Position numbers and translations under genes: made by a program. A DNA stretch of 64,000 nt from positions 8,237,001 through 8,301,000 of the forward strand of contig QLII01000001.1 of assembly GCA_003259005.1 (NCBI GenBank), written 5' to 3'. Below the pieces are notes generated by a model. It had not been told where the DNA came from and searched no databases. It saw only the letters and a list, made by a program, of their open reading frames with translations. Positions 9,577 through 19,106 of this stretch are shown here, piece by piece (the stretch's first letter is position 1; each line of letters opens with the position of its first letter). This DNA is from Spirosoma telluris. Its GTDB lineage: Bacteria > Bacteroidota > Bacteroidia > Cytophagales > Spirosomataceae.

Positions 9577-9842
9577 GCAAATCTATGCTAAACTATTCGG
9601 CTACTAATGGACTACACCAGATACAGGTAGAACCCATCATGTTACCACTGACTGATGACTTTAGTGTCCTGTATAATGGTAACGATAAGGGCAGGAATCT
9701 TTTCCAGCATGTGGAAACTAAGTAATTAAAGAAATTTGCTTGATTTTAGTATACAGACGTGGGTTGTATGCCTTCCTGTAGAGGATAAATAAGTTAACAA
9801 TACGAGCGAAACCGTTTGTTAATCAGGAAATTACCTACCAGT

Positions 9843-11363
9843 TTATACTCCGGGAAAATAGAGTGTGAACGTTGCTCCTTCTCCCTCACGGCTATGGGCT
9901 ATTACCGTTCCATGATGATTAATCATCACTTTGCGCACAATGGCTAATCCAATGCCTGAACCACTATAGGGACTGCTTCGACTGTGCAACCGCTCAAAAG
10001 CGCCAAAAATCTTTTCACGGTACGCTTCATTGAAACCTATTCCATTGTCGGATACGCTGATTTGCCAGTAGCTTTGACCAGGCAAACCGGGTAACCGAAT
10101 GTCGGGAGGGAGTTCAGTTCGGCCTTTTTTTGTACACCTTATCCTGACAAGGGGCGGCTGCTGAGGTTTGCTAAACTTGAGGCTATTGGAAAGTAAATTC
10201 TGGAATAACTGGCGCAGTTGCAATGCATTGCCCATAATCGTAGGTAAGTGCTCTATGTCGATAAAGGCCTTTTTTTCCTGTATAAGTACTTCCAGATCTG
10301 TGACGACATCCTGTATGATTTGATTCAGGTCAAGCGGCTTGAACAATGCTTCATCATCTTTGGAGAGTCGCGAGTAGGCCAGCAAATCCTGGATAAGCGT
10401 CTGCATTCGCCCTGTTGTCGATTGAATTTTTCGGAGCAAGTTGATGCCTTCTCCAAGCCCGGAACCATATTGATCGAGTAGGGCCGTACCAAATAACTGC
10501 ACTTTCCGCAAGGGTTCCTGTAGGTCGTGACTGGCTACTGAGGCAAATTGCTCCAGGCTGGTATTGGACTCTCGAAGCTGGCGTTCAACTTGTTTACTTT
10601 CCGTAATATTCATGAAGGTTACGACCACATTATCTAAACCATGCCGGACCGTTGATACCTCAAACCACCCTTCCAGCCCTAATTCATCCCGGTAGGGTTG
10701 GGTCATTTGCTCTGTCTGCCCCGTTTCAGCCACCCGCACATAAGAGTCAAAAAAACCATTCTCAATATTGCCCGGAAATTTCTCGAGCAACCGTTGTCCG
10801 ATAATTTCCTCAGGTGTCAGGTTATTGCTGCGTAGCACGGCTTTATTCGCAAGTTCGATCAGGAAATCAATGATTCGTCCAGTTTCGGCATCACGAACGG
10901 CTTTCATGTAAAAGATACTGCTTAAGGATCCGTCGAGGGTTGCACGGAGCTGCTCTGTTTGGTGTTGAAGCTTTTGCAGATCGGCTGGGATATTAATAAG
11001 GTGAGCTATGATGCCATCGTCGTATTTATACACTGACAACGTAAATCGATCAAGTCCGTTGATGGTAGGGTGATAAGCTTCTCCTTGAAACGCGACCCCT
11101 GTTTCGACTACCGTGACATAGTGGGCAAATAGCGGTATCTGTTGAAATTGCTGAAATAAGGTCATCAGCGAGACCGATTGTACTTCTTTGCTTGACAGAT
11201 CAAACTGCTTCCGAAATTGATCATTTACGAGCGAGAAACGAAAGTCGGTTATTTGGCTGGTGTTTGGATTACGTACTGCATTGGCGACGTAAATGGCGAT
11301 TGGTGAATTATTAACTACTGCCCGAAGTAAATCGGATGACTCATCAGTAAAACTTGAATTCAT
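9843..11363 (-). CDS. PAS-domain sensor histidine kinase
   Basis: 506 residues. Two PAS-like sensor domains (about 10-125 and 140-255) are followed by a coiled linker and the dimerisation domain with His279 in SHDLQEPLRKVQLFG. The ATPase has LFQNLLSNSLKF, DNGIGF and GSGIGLAI and ends in LYFPG. The catalytic core is closely similar to that of the first kinase in the window (SHDLQEPLRK, LFQNLLSNALKF), so the two are probably paralogues. No membrane segment or attached receiver domain. Likely signals to an unlinked regulator. Confidence 0.92.
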   Translation of the reverse strand: MNSSFTDESSDLLRAVVNNSPIAIYVANAVRNPNTSQITDFRFSLVNDQFRKQFDLSSKEVQSVSLMTLFQQFQQIPLFAHYVTVVETGVAFQGEAYHPTINGLDRFTLSVYKYDDGIIAHLINIPADLQKLQHQTEQLRATLDGSLSSIFYMKAVRDAETGRIIDFLIELANKAVLRSNNLTPEEIIGQRLLEKFPGNIENGFFDSYVRVAETGQTEQMTQPYRDELGLEGWFEVSTVRHGLDNVVVTFMNITESKQVERQLRESNTSLEQFASVASHDLQEPLRKVQLFGTALLDQYGSGLGEGINLLRKIQSTTGRMQTLIQDLLAYSRLSKDDEALFKPLDLNQIIQDVVTDLEVLIQEKKAFIDIEHLPTIMGNALQLRQLFQNLLSNSLKFSKPQQPPLVRIRCTKKGRTELPPDIRLPGLPGQSYWQISVSDNGIGFNEAYREKIFGAFERLHSRSSPYSGSGIGLAIVRKVMINHHGTVIAHSREGEGATFTLYFPGV

Positions 11364-12158
11364 ACAGATGTTAATAAATAATTTAAGAATTTAAGTAGGT
11401 TAAGCGACAGTTAGTTAGGTTTTTATGGTTTTCGTGCTCCACCAAATACGGCTTTACTGACTTCATTATTATCAGGGCAACTTACCTGCCGAAGAGAAAA
11501 AGAGTATCCTGAGTAGACTGTAAATCGGGTATTTACATAGGTCAATCTGGGCAATACTATTTGTTAGGCAATTTTGTTTTTGTATGTAAAAATTAACTTG
11601 TTATCCTGTGTAAAGTTGGAATGGGTTTAGCATTGATACCAAAATGAGTGCCCTCTGTAGAGCGTCTGGCAACTTTGACGGAGTAAGTCTGTGTTAATAG
11701 CTAAATTCTGGGGAATACATCCGCTCGGTACCCATTATTAATCGGGGATCGGTCAAAATAATGCGTCATGATCAGGAGGGTCAAGAGGTACTACTCTATT
11801 ATCTGGAAGGGCTGGATGCCTGACCATCCTTATTCGTAGGTGCCGTCTTTATTTGCCGTTTGGCATTCGAACCAATCTATTTGAAAAGCCAAGAAATTGA
11901 GGAGATGCCTTTTCCAACCATTAACTTATAGTAACGTCATTTTACACAGCATTTTTTTGGATTTGTAGTTTAAAAAGCTAGCCAAACTAGCAAGGAAAGC
12001 GACGAAGAGAGATCGGGAAAAGCCTCGATTCTGCAACTAGAACTTGCTGCCTTTTGTTGATCTTGTTGATCGGATTTGGTAAGCAGATGTGAGTTGGAAA
12101 CCCAGATTTGGCCAAGTACTAGTATAAGCCAAATCGATTTAATTCTTAACGTAACTTT
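11364..12158. other. Interval with a Crp/Fnr remnant
   Basis: About 800 bases between the kinase start and the YeeE gene. A Crp/Fnr fragment lies at 11701-11823. The remainder is AT-rich with no long frame. The promoter of the YeeE genes is probably close to TAACTTTA at 12150, just before the start. Confidence 0.45.
11701..11823 (+). pseudogene. Crp/Fnr-family regulator fragment
   Basis: Forty codons read EYIRSVPIINRGSVKIMRHD and then QEGQEVLLYYLEGLDA before a stop. The pattern RGSVKxMRxDxEGQEVLLYYLE matches the end of the cyclic-nucleotide-type beta barrel in Crp/Fnr regulators. The barrel start, dimer helix and helix-turn-helix are missing and the frame is closed upstream by a stop. It precedes the YeeE/YedE genes; Crp/Fnr regulators often sit beside such genes in Bacteroidota, so this is probably what remains of their regulator. 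Confidence 0.55.
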
Positions 12159-12729
12159 ATGGAGTTTTTTGATCTAATCCGAAAGCCCTGGCCCTGGTAT
12201 GTGGCCGGACCGCTAATCGGGCTTACTGTACCAACGTTGTTATTAATTGGTAACAAATCATTTGGTATCTCGTCTTCGCTTCGGCACATTTGCGCAGCCT
12301 GTTTACCGGCAACTATCCCGTACTTCCACTATAATTGGAGAAAGGAAATCTGGAACCTGATTTTTGTCATGGGAATACTCATTGGCGGTTTTCTGGCAAC
12401 ACAGTTTCTAGGAAATCCCGATGCGTTTCAGGTAGCACCGGCTACGGTAGCCGATTTAAAAGCATTGGGTATTCAGGATTTTTCGGGACTAATGCCCGCT
12501 GATCTGTTCAGCTTTGCTAACCTATTTACCTTGAAAGGCTTCTTTTTTTGTGCTGGGCGGGTTCCTGGTAGGATTTGGTACACGATGGGCGGGAGGATGC
12601 ACCTCGGGCCACTCCATAATGGGATTATCGAACCTCCAGTGGCCATCGCTGGTGGCGACTTGCTGTTTTATGGCCGGTGGGTTTGCTATGACTCATTTGA
12701 TACTACCCTATATTCTGAAGTTGGTTTAA
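12159..12729 (+). CDS. YeeE/YedE family transporter, first half-gene (frameshifted)
   Basis: Membrane protein of the YeeE/YedE (DUF395) family, linked to uptake of reduced sulfur such as thiosulfate. The ATG frame runs to about 12545 and then switches frame at a T7 run (12543-12549). In the other frame the family signature follows: GFLVGFGTRWAGGCTSGHS, then GLSNLQW and a stop at 12727-12729. Removing one T restores a 189-residue protein of normal family length. The Cys in GGCTSGH is the conserved residue that handles sulfur. It is followed 12 bases later by the partner gene, and the two were probably translated together. The break is probably a sequence error. Confidence 0.82.
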
Positions 12730-12741
12730 TGGAATAAAGCG

Positions 12742-13224
12742 ATGCAACAGGCAGAAGAGTTTGATGTGTTGGCGTGCGATGCACCCAACGATATGAAAAA
12801 AGAAGAAACAGGATTTGCCAATCTTAAGTACCTGATTGTTGGCATTCTGTTCGGTATTGTTTTTGTAAAAGCCGAAATCATTTCCTGGTTCCGGATTCAG
12901 GAAATGTTCCGATTACAAAGTTTCCACATGTACGGCGTTATTGGATCGGCAGTGGTAGTAGGTATGATTTCTGTTTGGTTAATTAAACGGTTTAATATCA
13001 AGACCTTGTCGGGCGAAACTGTGGAGTTTCACCCTAAGAAATTTAGCCGGGGTCAGATTTATGGTGGACTATTATTTGGGCTTGGCTGGGCTATCACAGG
13101 TGCTTGCCCAGGACCCTTATTCGCCCAAATTGGTAGTGGATATGTGGTTGTGCTGGTAACGCTGCTGAGTGCTCTTGCTGGTACGTGGACGTATGGGTAT
13201 CTGCGTGATAAACTTCCTCACTAA
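12742..13224 (+). CDS. YeeE/YedE family transporter, second half-gene (DUF6691)
   Basis: 160 residues with about four membrane segments and the signature GLGWAITGACPGPLFAQIG, whose Cys matches the conserved Cys of this family. It is the usual partner of the preceding YeeE half; the two together make a full transporter. The ATG at 12742 gives a polar 17-residue leader; a second ATG at 12793 (MKKEET) may be the true start. Probable role: import of thiosulfate or another sulfur species. Confidence 0.85.
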   Translation: MQQAEEFDVLACDAPNDMKKEETGFANLKYLIVGILFGIVFVKAEIISWFRIQEMFRLQSFHMYGVIGSAVVVGMISVWLIKRFNIKTLSGETVEFHPKKFSRGQIYGGLLFGLGWAITGACPGPLFAQIGSGYVVVLVTLLSALAGTWTYGYLRDKLPH

Positions 13225-13251
13225 TTAACAGCTTATAAAGTCTCGAAGAGA

Positions 13252-14585
13252 CTAGACAACCGTATCCCAGAGCAAATAGCCGTTTAGGCCCATAATCAGG
13301 GCCGCTACAGCCCAGGACAAGACTTTCAGCCAACCCGGATTAACGAAGCGACCCATCTTCGCTTTGTCGCTCGTGAATTGTACTAATGGAACCACTGCGA
13401 AACTGAGTTGTAAGGATAGAATCACCTGACTGAATACGAGTAATTCACTGGTGCCCCGTTCGCCATAAAGAATAGCGATGACTAAAGCCGGAACTATGGC
13501 CAATAATCGGGTAACAAGTCGACGAATCCAGGGCTTAATGCGCAGATTCAGAAAACCCTCCATCACAATCTGACCCGCCAGCGTCCCCGTAAGCGTAGAA
13601 TTTTGCCCAGAGGCCAATAAGGCAACCGCAAATAGAATACCTGCTAGTTTAACCCCCAGAATTGGTTCAAGCAGACGGTGAGCATCCGTAATGTCAGCAA
13701 CTTGCTGGTTACCAGAGAAGTGAAAGGCGGATGCCGATAAAATCAGGATAGCTGCATTGATGAAAAACGCCAGAAACAGCGAGACCGTCGAGTCGATTGT
13801 TGCAAATTTAATGGCTGACTGACGACCGACATCCGTCCGGCCGAAATCACGCGTTTGCACAATGCTGGAGTGAAGGTACAGATTGTGTGGCATCACGGTA
13901 GCCCCCAGAATCCCGATGGCAATGTAGAGCATACCCGGATTGGTAACAATATCGACATGCGGCACCAGACCCACTACAACCTCGGCAATGGCGGGTTTCG
14001 AAACGAGCAATTCATAACCGAAACAGCCAATGATCAGAAAGATTAAACTGGCAACTACCCGTTCGAGTAATTGGAAGCCTTTGTTCTGTAAATACAGCAG
14101 TAACAGGACATCTAAAGACGTAATAAGAACGCCAACAACAATCGGAAGCCCGAAAAGCAGATTGAGGGCAATGGCTGAGCCGATGACTTCGGCCAGATCA
14201 CAGGCGGCAATGGCAATTTCAGCGAGTAACCATAAGCCAATACCTACCGGGCGACTGAAATGATCGCGGCAGGCCTGGGCGAGGTCACGACCCGTGGCAA
14301 TGCCTAGTTTCAAGGCTAAATGTTGAAGCAGAATGGCAAATAAGTTGGAAATCAATACGACTGATAACAGTCGATAACCGTATCGGGCCCCCCCGCAATG
14401 TCGGTGGCCCAGTTACCAGGGTCCATGTAGCCCACCGCTACCATCAGGCCGGGACCCGCATAAGCCCGTAATGTTTTGAAGAAGCCTGCACCTATTGGTA
14501 CATGGACAGAGCTATGTACATCGGCTAACGAGTTTTCGTTAGACTCCTGCCGCCAGTTTTTTGTTGGTGTATTGGTTGCTTCCAT
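13252..14585 (-). CDS. mntH: NRAMP divalent metal transporter (frameshifted)
   Basis: Natural resistance-associated macrophage protein family, proton-coupled Mn2+/Fe2+ importer in the inner membrane. The upstream part (from 14585) carries the metal-binding DPGNW motif of helix 1 (GYMDPGNWATDIAGG). The downstream part carries the second motif in helix 6 (MPHNLYLHSS) and the remaining helices. The frame breaks at a C7 run (14388-14394, plus strand); one more C gives AGGARYGYRLLS and a 444-residue protein of normal length. It is divergent from a DtxR/MntR-type regulator with a palindromic operator between them, which fits manganese- or iron-controlled repression. Gene symbol by family and context. 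Confidence 0.88.
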
Positions 14586-14662
14586 CTATGTAAGCAATGT
14601 TGAGTAGGTCTGGGTCATTTAACAGCCCTATAACGGATCAAAGATAAGTATTATTGAAATAA

Positions 14663-14684
14663 AAATTTAGACTAGCCTAAATTT
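14663..14684. promoter_or_regulatory. DtxR/MntR-type operator
   Basis: A 22-base palindrome, AAATTTAGACTAGCCTAAATTT, with one mismatched pair. It resembles the TTAGGCTAGCCTAA core of DtxR/IdeR/MntR boxes. It lies between the divergent NRAMP and DtxR-family genes, just upstream of the regulator's -7 element. Site function is inferred. Confidence 0.75.
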
Positions 14685-14706
14685 TTAGAAAGTTTAACAT
14701 AAAAAC

Positions 14707-14714
14707 TACCTTTG
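14707..14714 (+). promoter_or_regulatory. -7 promoter element of the DtxR-family gene
   Basis: TACCTTTG fits the Bacteroidota TAnnTTTG element, about 50 bases before the ATG at 14766. The operator palindrome ends 22 bases upstream, covering the -33 area, where a bound repressor would block it. Confidence 0.6.
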
Positions 14715-14765
14715 TGGGTAAACTGTTTTGAGTTAGTTCGCCGTTCTGTACAAGTAGCCTGGTCC

Positions 14766-15446
14766 ATGCAATCGTTCACTGAAGAAAATTACCTGAAGAT
14801 GATCTATTCACTTGCCAATCGTCGGCAGGGGGAAGTCAGTACGAATGCATTGGCGGAAATGACGTCGACAAAAGCGGCTTCGGTGACCGATATGCTACGT
14901 AAATTGGCTGATAAACAGTTGATTCACTATAAAAAATACCAGGGTGTTCGCTTAACTGAAGAGGGCGAACGCCTGGCCCTGCAGGTTATCCGTCGGCACC
15001 GACTTTGGGAGGTTTTTCTGGTCCAGAAGCTTGGTTTTGGTTGGGATGAAGTCCATGACATAGCGGAAGAATTAGAGCATATTCGATCGGAAGATTTAGT
15101 GGCCCGTTTAGATACGTATTTAGGCTGTCCACAGTTTGACCCGCACGGCGATCCCATTCCAACCCCGGCGGGCCAGATGCCCGAAATGGGGTACCGGAAA
15201 CTATCGGAAGTGGCCATGGGTGAGGATGTTTGCCTGATGGCTGTGCTGGAACACTCAACCGAATTCCTGAAACATCTCGATCATTCGAACTTAACCCTCG
15301 GCTGCTCCATAACCGTCAACGAGATCAATACCTTCGATAAGTCGGTGCTCGTTCAAATTGGCACAGGCCGAACCGTGTTTATCAGCCATGAAGTCGCTAA
15401 AAATTTATTGGTTGATAGTCGTCAGTCAGTAGTCGCAAGTCATTGA
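14766..15446 (+). CDS. DtxR/MntR family metal-dependent regulator
   Basis: 226 residues from the ATG at 14766 (MQSFTEENYLKMIYSLA); the frame extends further upstream but across the promoter. An N-terminal winged helix (EVSTNALAEMTSTKAASVTDML) is followed by a dimerisation and metal-binding domain (RRHRLWEVFL, HDIAEELEHI, CPQFDPHGDPIP) with the Cys, His and Glu residues expected of the family. A C-terminal FeoA/SH3-like domain ends the protein. It most likely represses the divergent NRAMP transporter when Mn2+ or Fe2+ is high. The final residues (DSRQSVVAS) are encoded by the left arm of a hairpin-forming repeat. Confidence 0.88.
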   Translation: MQSFTEENYLKMIYSLANRRQGEVSTNALAEMTSTKAASVTDMLRKLADKQLIHYKKYQGVRLTEEGERLALQVIRRHRLWEVFLVQKLGFGWDEVHDIAEELEHIRSEDLVARLDTYLGCPQFDPHGDPIPTPAGQMPEMGYRKLSEVAMGEDVCLMAVLEHSTEFLKHLDHSNLTLGCSITVNEINTFDKSVLVQIGTGRTVFISHEVAKNLLVDSRQSVVASH

Positions 15447-15508
15447 AAGCCTGTTGGCGCTCTGACTACTAATGACTCTTGACCAACAACTATCGACTAT
15501 CTACTATT
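15414..15508. repeat. Degenerate inverted repeat array a
   Basis: Left part is made of TAGTCGTCAGTCAGTAGTCG-like units, right part of GACTACTAATGACT- and ACTATCGACTATC-like units, which are their inverse. It starts inside the DtxR-family gene, contributing its last codons, and ends a few bases before the ATG of the permease gene at 15512. Confidence 0.6.
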
Positions 15509-15511
15509 TTT

Positions 15512-16587
15512 ATGAAACTCTTAGACGCCTATATACTCAAACGTTTTCTCCAGACCTACATCTTCGTGGTGATGGTGATTGTGCTGGTGGTTGTCATGAT
15601 CGACTACACCGAAAAGGTGGATAACTTTCATAAAACCCATGCACCCGGCAATGAAATCCTGTGGGATTACTACCTTAACTTCATCCCTTACTGGGCCAAT
15701 TACATCAGTCCGCTGATGGTTTTCATTGCTACGGTCTTCCTGACCTCGCGGCTGGCTGCCCGGACTGAGATTATTGCTATTCTGAGTACGGGCGTTAGTT
15801 TCATGCGTTTACTGCTCCCTTATGTACTGGGGCATCCGTACTCGCTGTCGCAACCTATTTTATGGTTAACTACGTGATTCCGAAAGCGAACAAAACCCGG
15901 ATTGCGTTCGAAATCAAGTACATCAACGATTCGTATACCTATTCTGGGCGCAACGTGCACCTCAAAATTGCGCCGAATACCTACGCCTATCTGGAGAGCT
16001 ACAACAATGTAAGTAACATAGGCTATAAGTTCACGCTTGAGGAAGTTGTGGGCAATCAGCTCAAGCAGAAACTCTCTGCCGATCATATCGAATGGGATGC
16101 CAAAAAGAAAAAATGGGCTATTATCGATTACAAAATCAGGGCGATAAATGGTCTGAAAGAGACGCTCACTCCCGGCACTCGCATCGATACGACGCTGAAC
16201 CTGAAACCCGATGATTTTAGCTCCGATTTTAACCTCTATGAAACCCTCACCCGTCCTGAACTCAACAAGCGTATCGAGCTGCTGCAAAGCCGTGGAGCGG
16301 ATGGGGTTGAAACGTACTTAATCGAAAAATACAGCCGCGATACCCGCCCATTTGCCATTATTATCCTGACGGTTATTGGCGTTATTATGTCGGCGCGGAA
16401 GAGTCGCCGTGGGGTAGGGTGGCAGGTGGCGCTGGGCTTCATTCTGGCCTTTATTTACCTGTTGTTTTTTATGCTGGCCAAAGGCATTGCCGAATCAGGT
16501 AACCTCAATCCAATTGTGGCAGTCTGGCTACCAAACGCTATTTTTGCGCTCATCGGCGTTGTCCTGTATAATACAATACCGAGGTAA
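15512..16587 (+). CDS. LptF/LptG family permease (frameshifted)
   Basis: YjgP/YjgQ family inner-membrane protein of the lipopolysaccharide export ABC transporter. The start MKLLDAYILKRFLQTYIF and the first three membrane segments are typical, then comes a periplasmic domain (about 130-255) and three C-terminal segments (FAIIILTVIGVIMSARK...). The frame breaks at a G4 run (15829-15832); with one more G the text reads LPYVLGASVLAVATYF, giving a 358-residue protein of normal size. It stands alone here without the ATPase, as is usual. F and G cannot be separated from sequence alone. Confidence 0.86.
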
Positions 16588-16590
16588 TGG

Positions 16591-16703
16591 TAGTGGAGTA
16601 AGTTAAAATGAGTGAAGTGAGTAAAGTAAATAGTATGAATAGGTATACTAAATACATCATACTTACTCCACTTAGTTCACTTACTACACCTACTCCACTA
16701 AGT
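16591..16703. repeat. Degenerate inverted repeat array b
   Basis: Left units such as TAGTGGAGTAAGT and GAGTGAAGTGAGTAAAG are mirrored by ACTTACTCCACTTAGTTCAC and ACTTACTACACCTACTCCAC on the right, so a long imperfect hairpin can form. It ends at the ATG (16704) of the EamA gene. The open frame runs through it from 16608 but the encoded leader is low-complexity and unlikely to be protein. Confidence 0.62.
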
Positions 16704-17635
16704 ATGAATTATAAGCCTTCACTTACTGATTATCTTCAACTTCACTTCATTGTCCTGATTTGGGGCTTTACGGCTATTCTGGGTAAGTTGTTAGCCCCAC
16801 TCGATGCATCGGGCGTGGTTTTATTCCGAACGATACTGGCCGTAGTCGGGATGGGTGTCGTGTTGCTGGGGCGCAGGCAGAATCTTCGCGTTACTCCGTC
16901 CGACCGCTGGCGATTACTGGCTACGGGTGGTCTGATCGGGTTGCACTGGGTTATGTTTTTTATGGCTGCCCGATTAGCCAATGTCTCGGTTTGCCTGGCA
17001 GGCATGGCTACCAGCTCCCTTTGGGCGAGTGTACTGGAGCCTCTTGTGCTGCGTCGGCGCGTGCGTATGATTGAAGTCATACTGGGTGCAGTCGTGATGG
17101 CTGGTCTTTACCTGATTTTTCGCTTTGAGTTCGATAAAGTCGTTGGCTTAATCGTCGCCGTGTTTTCGGCTATGTTATCCTCCTTGTTTACCATCATAAA
17201 CAGCCGCTTTACCCAGCGGTACGATGCGCTGGTTATCTCATTTTACGAAATGATTGGCGCATCGGTAGGCGCACTCGGGCTCTGGCTACTGGTTAGAGCT
17301 GCTGATCCCTCGAAGCAAGTCATGTTGTTCAATATGTGCCTGACTCACCGATGCAGTGGCTCTGGTTGCTGGTGCTATCGCTGGTATGTACGGTCTATGC
17401 GTACACAGTAGGAGTAGGACTATTGCGAAAGTTCTCTCCCTATATGGCCGTATTAACCGTAAATTTGGAGCCGGTATATGGAATCTTGCTGGCCGTCCTG
17501 ATTTTTGGTGATACGGAACGAATGACGCTGGGCTTTTACGGGGGCACTCTCGTTATTCTGGCAGCTGTTCTGGCCTATCCGTTTCTGAATAGCCGATTTA
17601 CCAGAACACAAGCTACCTTACCCACCTCAACTTAA
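16704..17635 (+). CDS. EamA/DMT family transporter (frameshifted)
   Basis: Ten-segment drug/metabolite exporter fold with two EamA repeats: the first opens LHFIVLIWGFTAILGK, the second covers LIVAVFSAMLSSLFTIINSR to the C-terminus (LEPVYGILLAVLIFGD). The frame breaks near 17331; one added base joins QVMLFN to YVPDSPMQWLWLLVLS and gives 310 residues, the normal length. ATG at 16704 is chosen because the upstream frame is repeat DNA. Exports an unknown small metabolite or amino acid. Confidence 0.84.
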
Positions 17636-17644
17636 TCCGTTACT

Positions 17645-19102
17645 ATGCGTGAATCCATGCCTTTAGCGCGTGTTGTTACGAGTGCGTTACTTGTATTTGC
17701 CGGTGTGTTAGTCGTGCCTTTACTGGCTCTGGCGACCTATAATCACCCATCTCCAACCGATGATTACTGCTTTGCCAATACGGCTATGCAATATGGTTTC
17801 TGGGAAGCACAACAATTGTATTATGACGGCTGGACGGGGCGATTCTTTCATAATTTCATTGTTCATACGAACCCATTAGTGATTGGCTGGTACGGCGGCT
17901 ACAAAGTCTATCCCTTTATTTTTCTCGCCATTCTTATGGGTAGCTTTTATGCATTGTCCAGTCAATGGATTTATCGGGCCTTTGGGATTGGTCCTAAAGC
18001 GGCTCTGGCAGCGGGTCTGTTTATTGGGTTCATGGCAACGCTGGCCAGCATTCCCGAATATTTGTACTGGTATACGGGCTTGGCCAGCTACGGCCTGTCA
18101 AGTGCCTTGTTCCTACTACTGCTAGCTACGCTGCTGGCTCACCAGCGAAAAGGGTTTGGCCTCCAGCCCAGTTATTTATTGATCGAAAGCGTACTGGTGG
18201 CAGCCATTATCGGATCGAGCGAAATGACGATGGTGCTCATGCTGTCGGTATTGGGCCTGATAAGTTTTGTGGATTTACTCCAGCGTCGGCGGCTTTCGTT
18301 ACCAATTCTGATTTTATGGGTTGTGGCAGGTGTATCCTGTTATTTTCTGATGAAAGCTCCAGGCAATGCGATTCGGCTGGGTGGTAATCCGAACAGCAGC
18401 AATATTCCGCTGACACTGATCTCGTCGTTGCGCTATGCCGGTCCTTATGTTATCCAGCAAATTGTTCGAACCCCCTGGTTGCCACTTTCGTTACTCTACC
18501 TGCCAATTGCCTGGAAGCTTAGCGAGCGCGTAGATTTAGATGCATCAGGTCGCCCAATGGATTTGCCTCCTTATTTGCGGGTACATCCTGTGCTGGGTAT
18601 GCTGCACGGATCTGCTACAATACTGGCATTGATTTCGCTGCACTTTTATGGTGTAGGTATTGCACCCATCCCGCGGTTGATTAATGTCGTGAATCTGACC
18701 TTCTGGCTAAGCTGGATCTATAACCTAACGCTTTGGGTAGCGTTTTTGCGTCCCCGATTAAATCCCGACCGCTGGCAGGTCAATACCCGAATGCTGACCT
18801 ACGTTTTACTGGTCTGGGCAATTGCTTCAGCTGCGGTTGGGCCTGTAATTCCGGTTGTCTATGGGGATTGGTTGAGTGGGCGAGCGGCTCAATATGATCA
18901 CGAAATGGAACAACGATATGCTCAACTAGCCAAACCCGGTAGTCAGGTGAGTTTGATTGCACCGTTAAGCAACTATCCGGTTTCTTTATTTTTGGAAGAC
19001 ATCCATGCTGATCCAAAGTATCTTTGGAATCGCTGCTGGGCCGATTATTACCATAAAAAAACGATCCTATTGGCGGAGAAGCCTAATCAGTCGGCACCGT
19101 AA
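17645..19102 (+). CDS. Polytopic membrane protein, GT-C glycosyltransferase-like
   Basis: 485 residues, about 11 membrane segments. After the first segment comes a loop with PSPTDDYCFANTAM, whose paired acidic residues sit where GT-C glycosyltransferases carry their catalytic Asp. The pattern is that of the DUF6056 type. The C-terminal soluble tail is short. It starts 10 bases after the EamA gene and is followed 5 bases later by a second protein of the same layout, then by a GT2 and an MBOAT gene. Probable role: transfer of sugars from a lipid carrier to a surface glycan. Function inferred from fold and neighbours. Confidence 0.7.
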   Translation: MRESMPLARVVTSALLVFAGVLVVPLLALATYNHPSPTDDYCFANTAMQYGFWEAQQLYYDGWTGRFFHNFIVHTNPLVIGWYGGYKVYPFIFLAILMGSFYALSSQWIYRAFGIGPKAALAAGLFIGFMATLASIPEYLYWYTGLASYGLSSALFLLLLATLLAHQRKGFGLQPSYLLIESVLVAAIIGSSEMTMVLMLSVLGLISFVDLLQRRRLSLPILILWVVAGVSCYFLMKAPGNAIRLGGNPNSSNIPLTLISSLRYAGPYVIQQIVRTPWLPLSLLYLPIAWKLSERVDLDASGRPMDLPPYLRVHPVLGMLHGSATILALISLHFYGVGIAPIPRLINVVNLTFWLSWIYNLTLWVAFLRPRLNPDRWQVNTRMLTYVLLVWAIASAAVGPVIPVVYGDWLSGRAAQYDHEMEQRYAQLAKPGSQVSLIAPLSNYPVSLFLEDIHADPKYLWNRCWADYYHKKTILLAEKPNQSAP

Positions 19103-19106
19103 TCTT

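Larger units (their letters stand above)
9010..9842. other. Gene-poor interval between two kinase genes
   Basis: About 830 bases. Holds the possible helix-turn-helix remnant (9052-9144) and a 13-base perfect hairpin at 9547-9576. A 28-residue open frame near 9640 has no supporting feature. Otherwise nothing recognisable. Confidence 0.5.

Noticed and set aside
9640..9725. 28-codon frame starting MLPLTDDFSVLYNG
   Set aside because: Too short, no family, lies in a gene-poor interval.
15414..15508. Repeats that might be a CRISPR array
   Set aside because: Units are short, degenerate and inverted, with no equal-length spacers and no cas genes.
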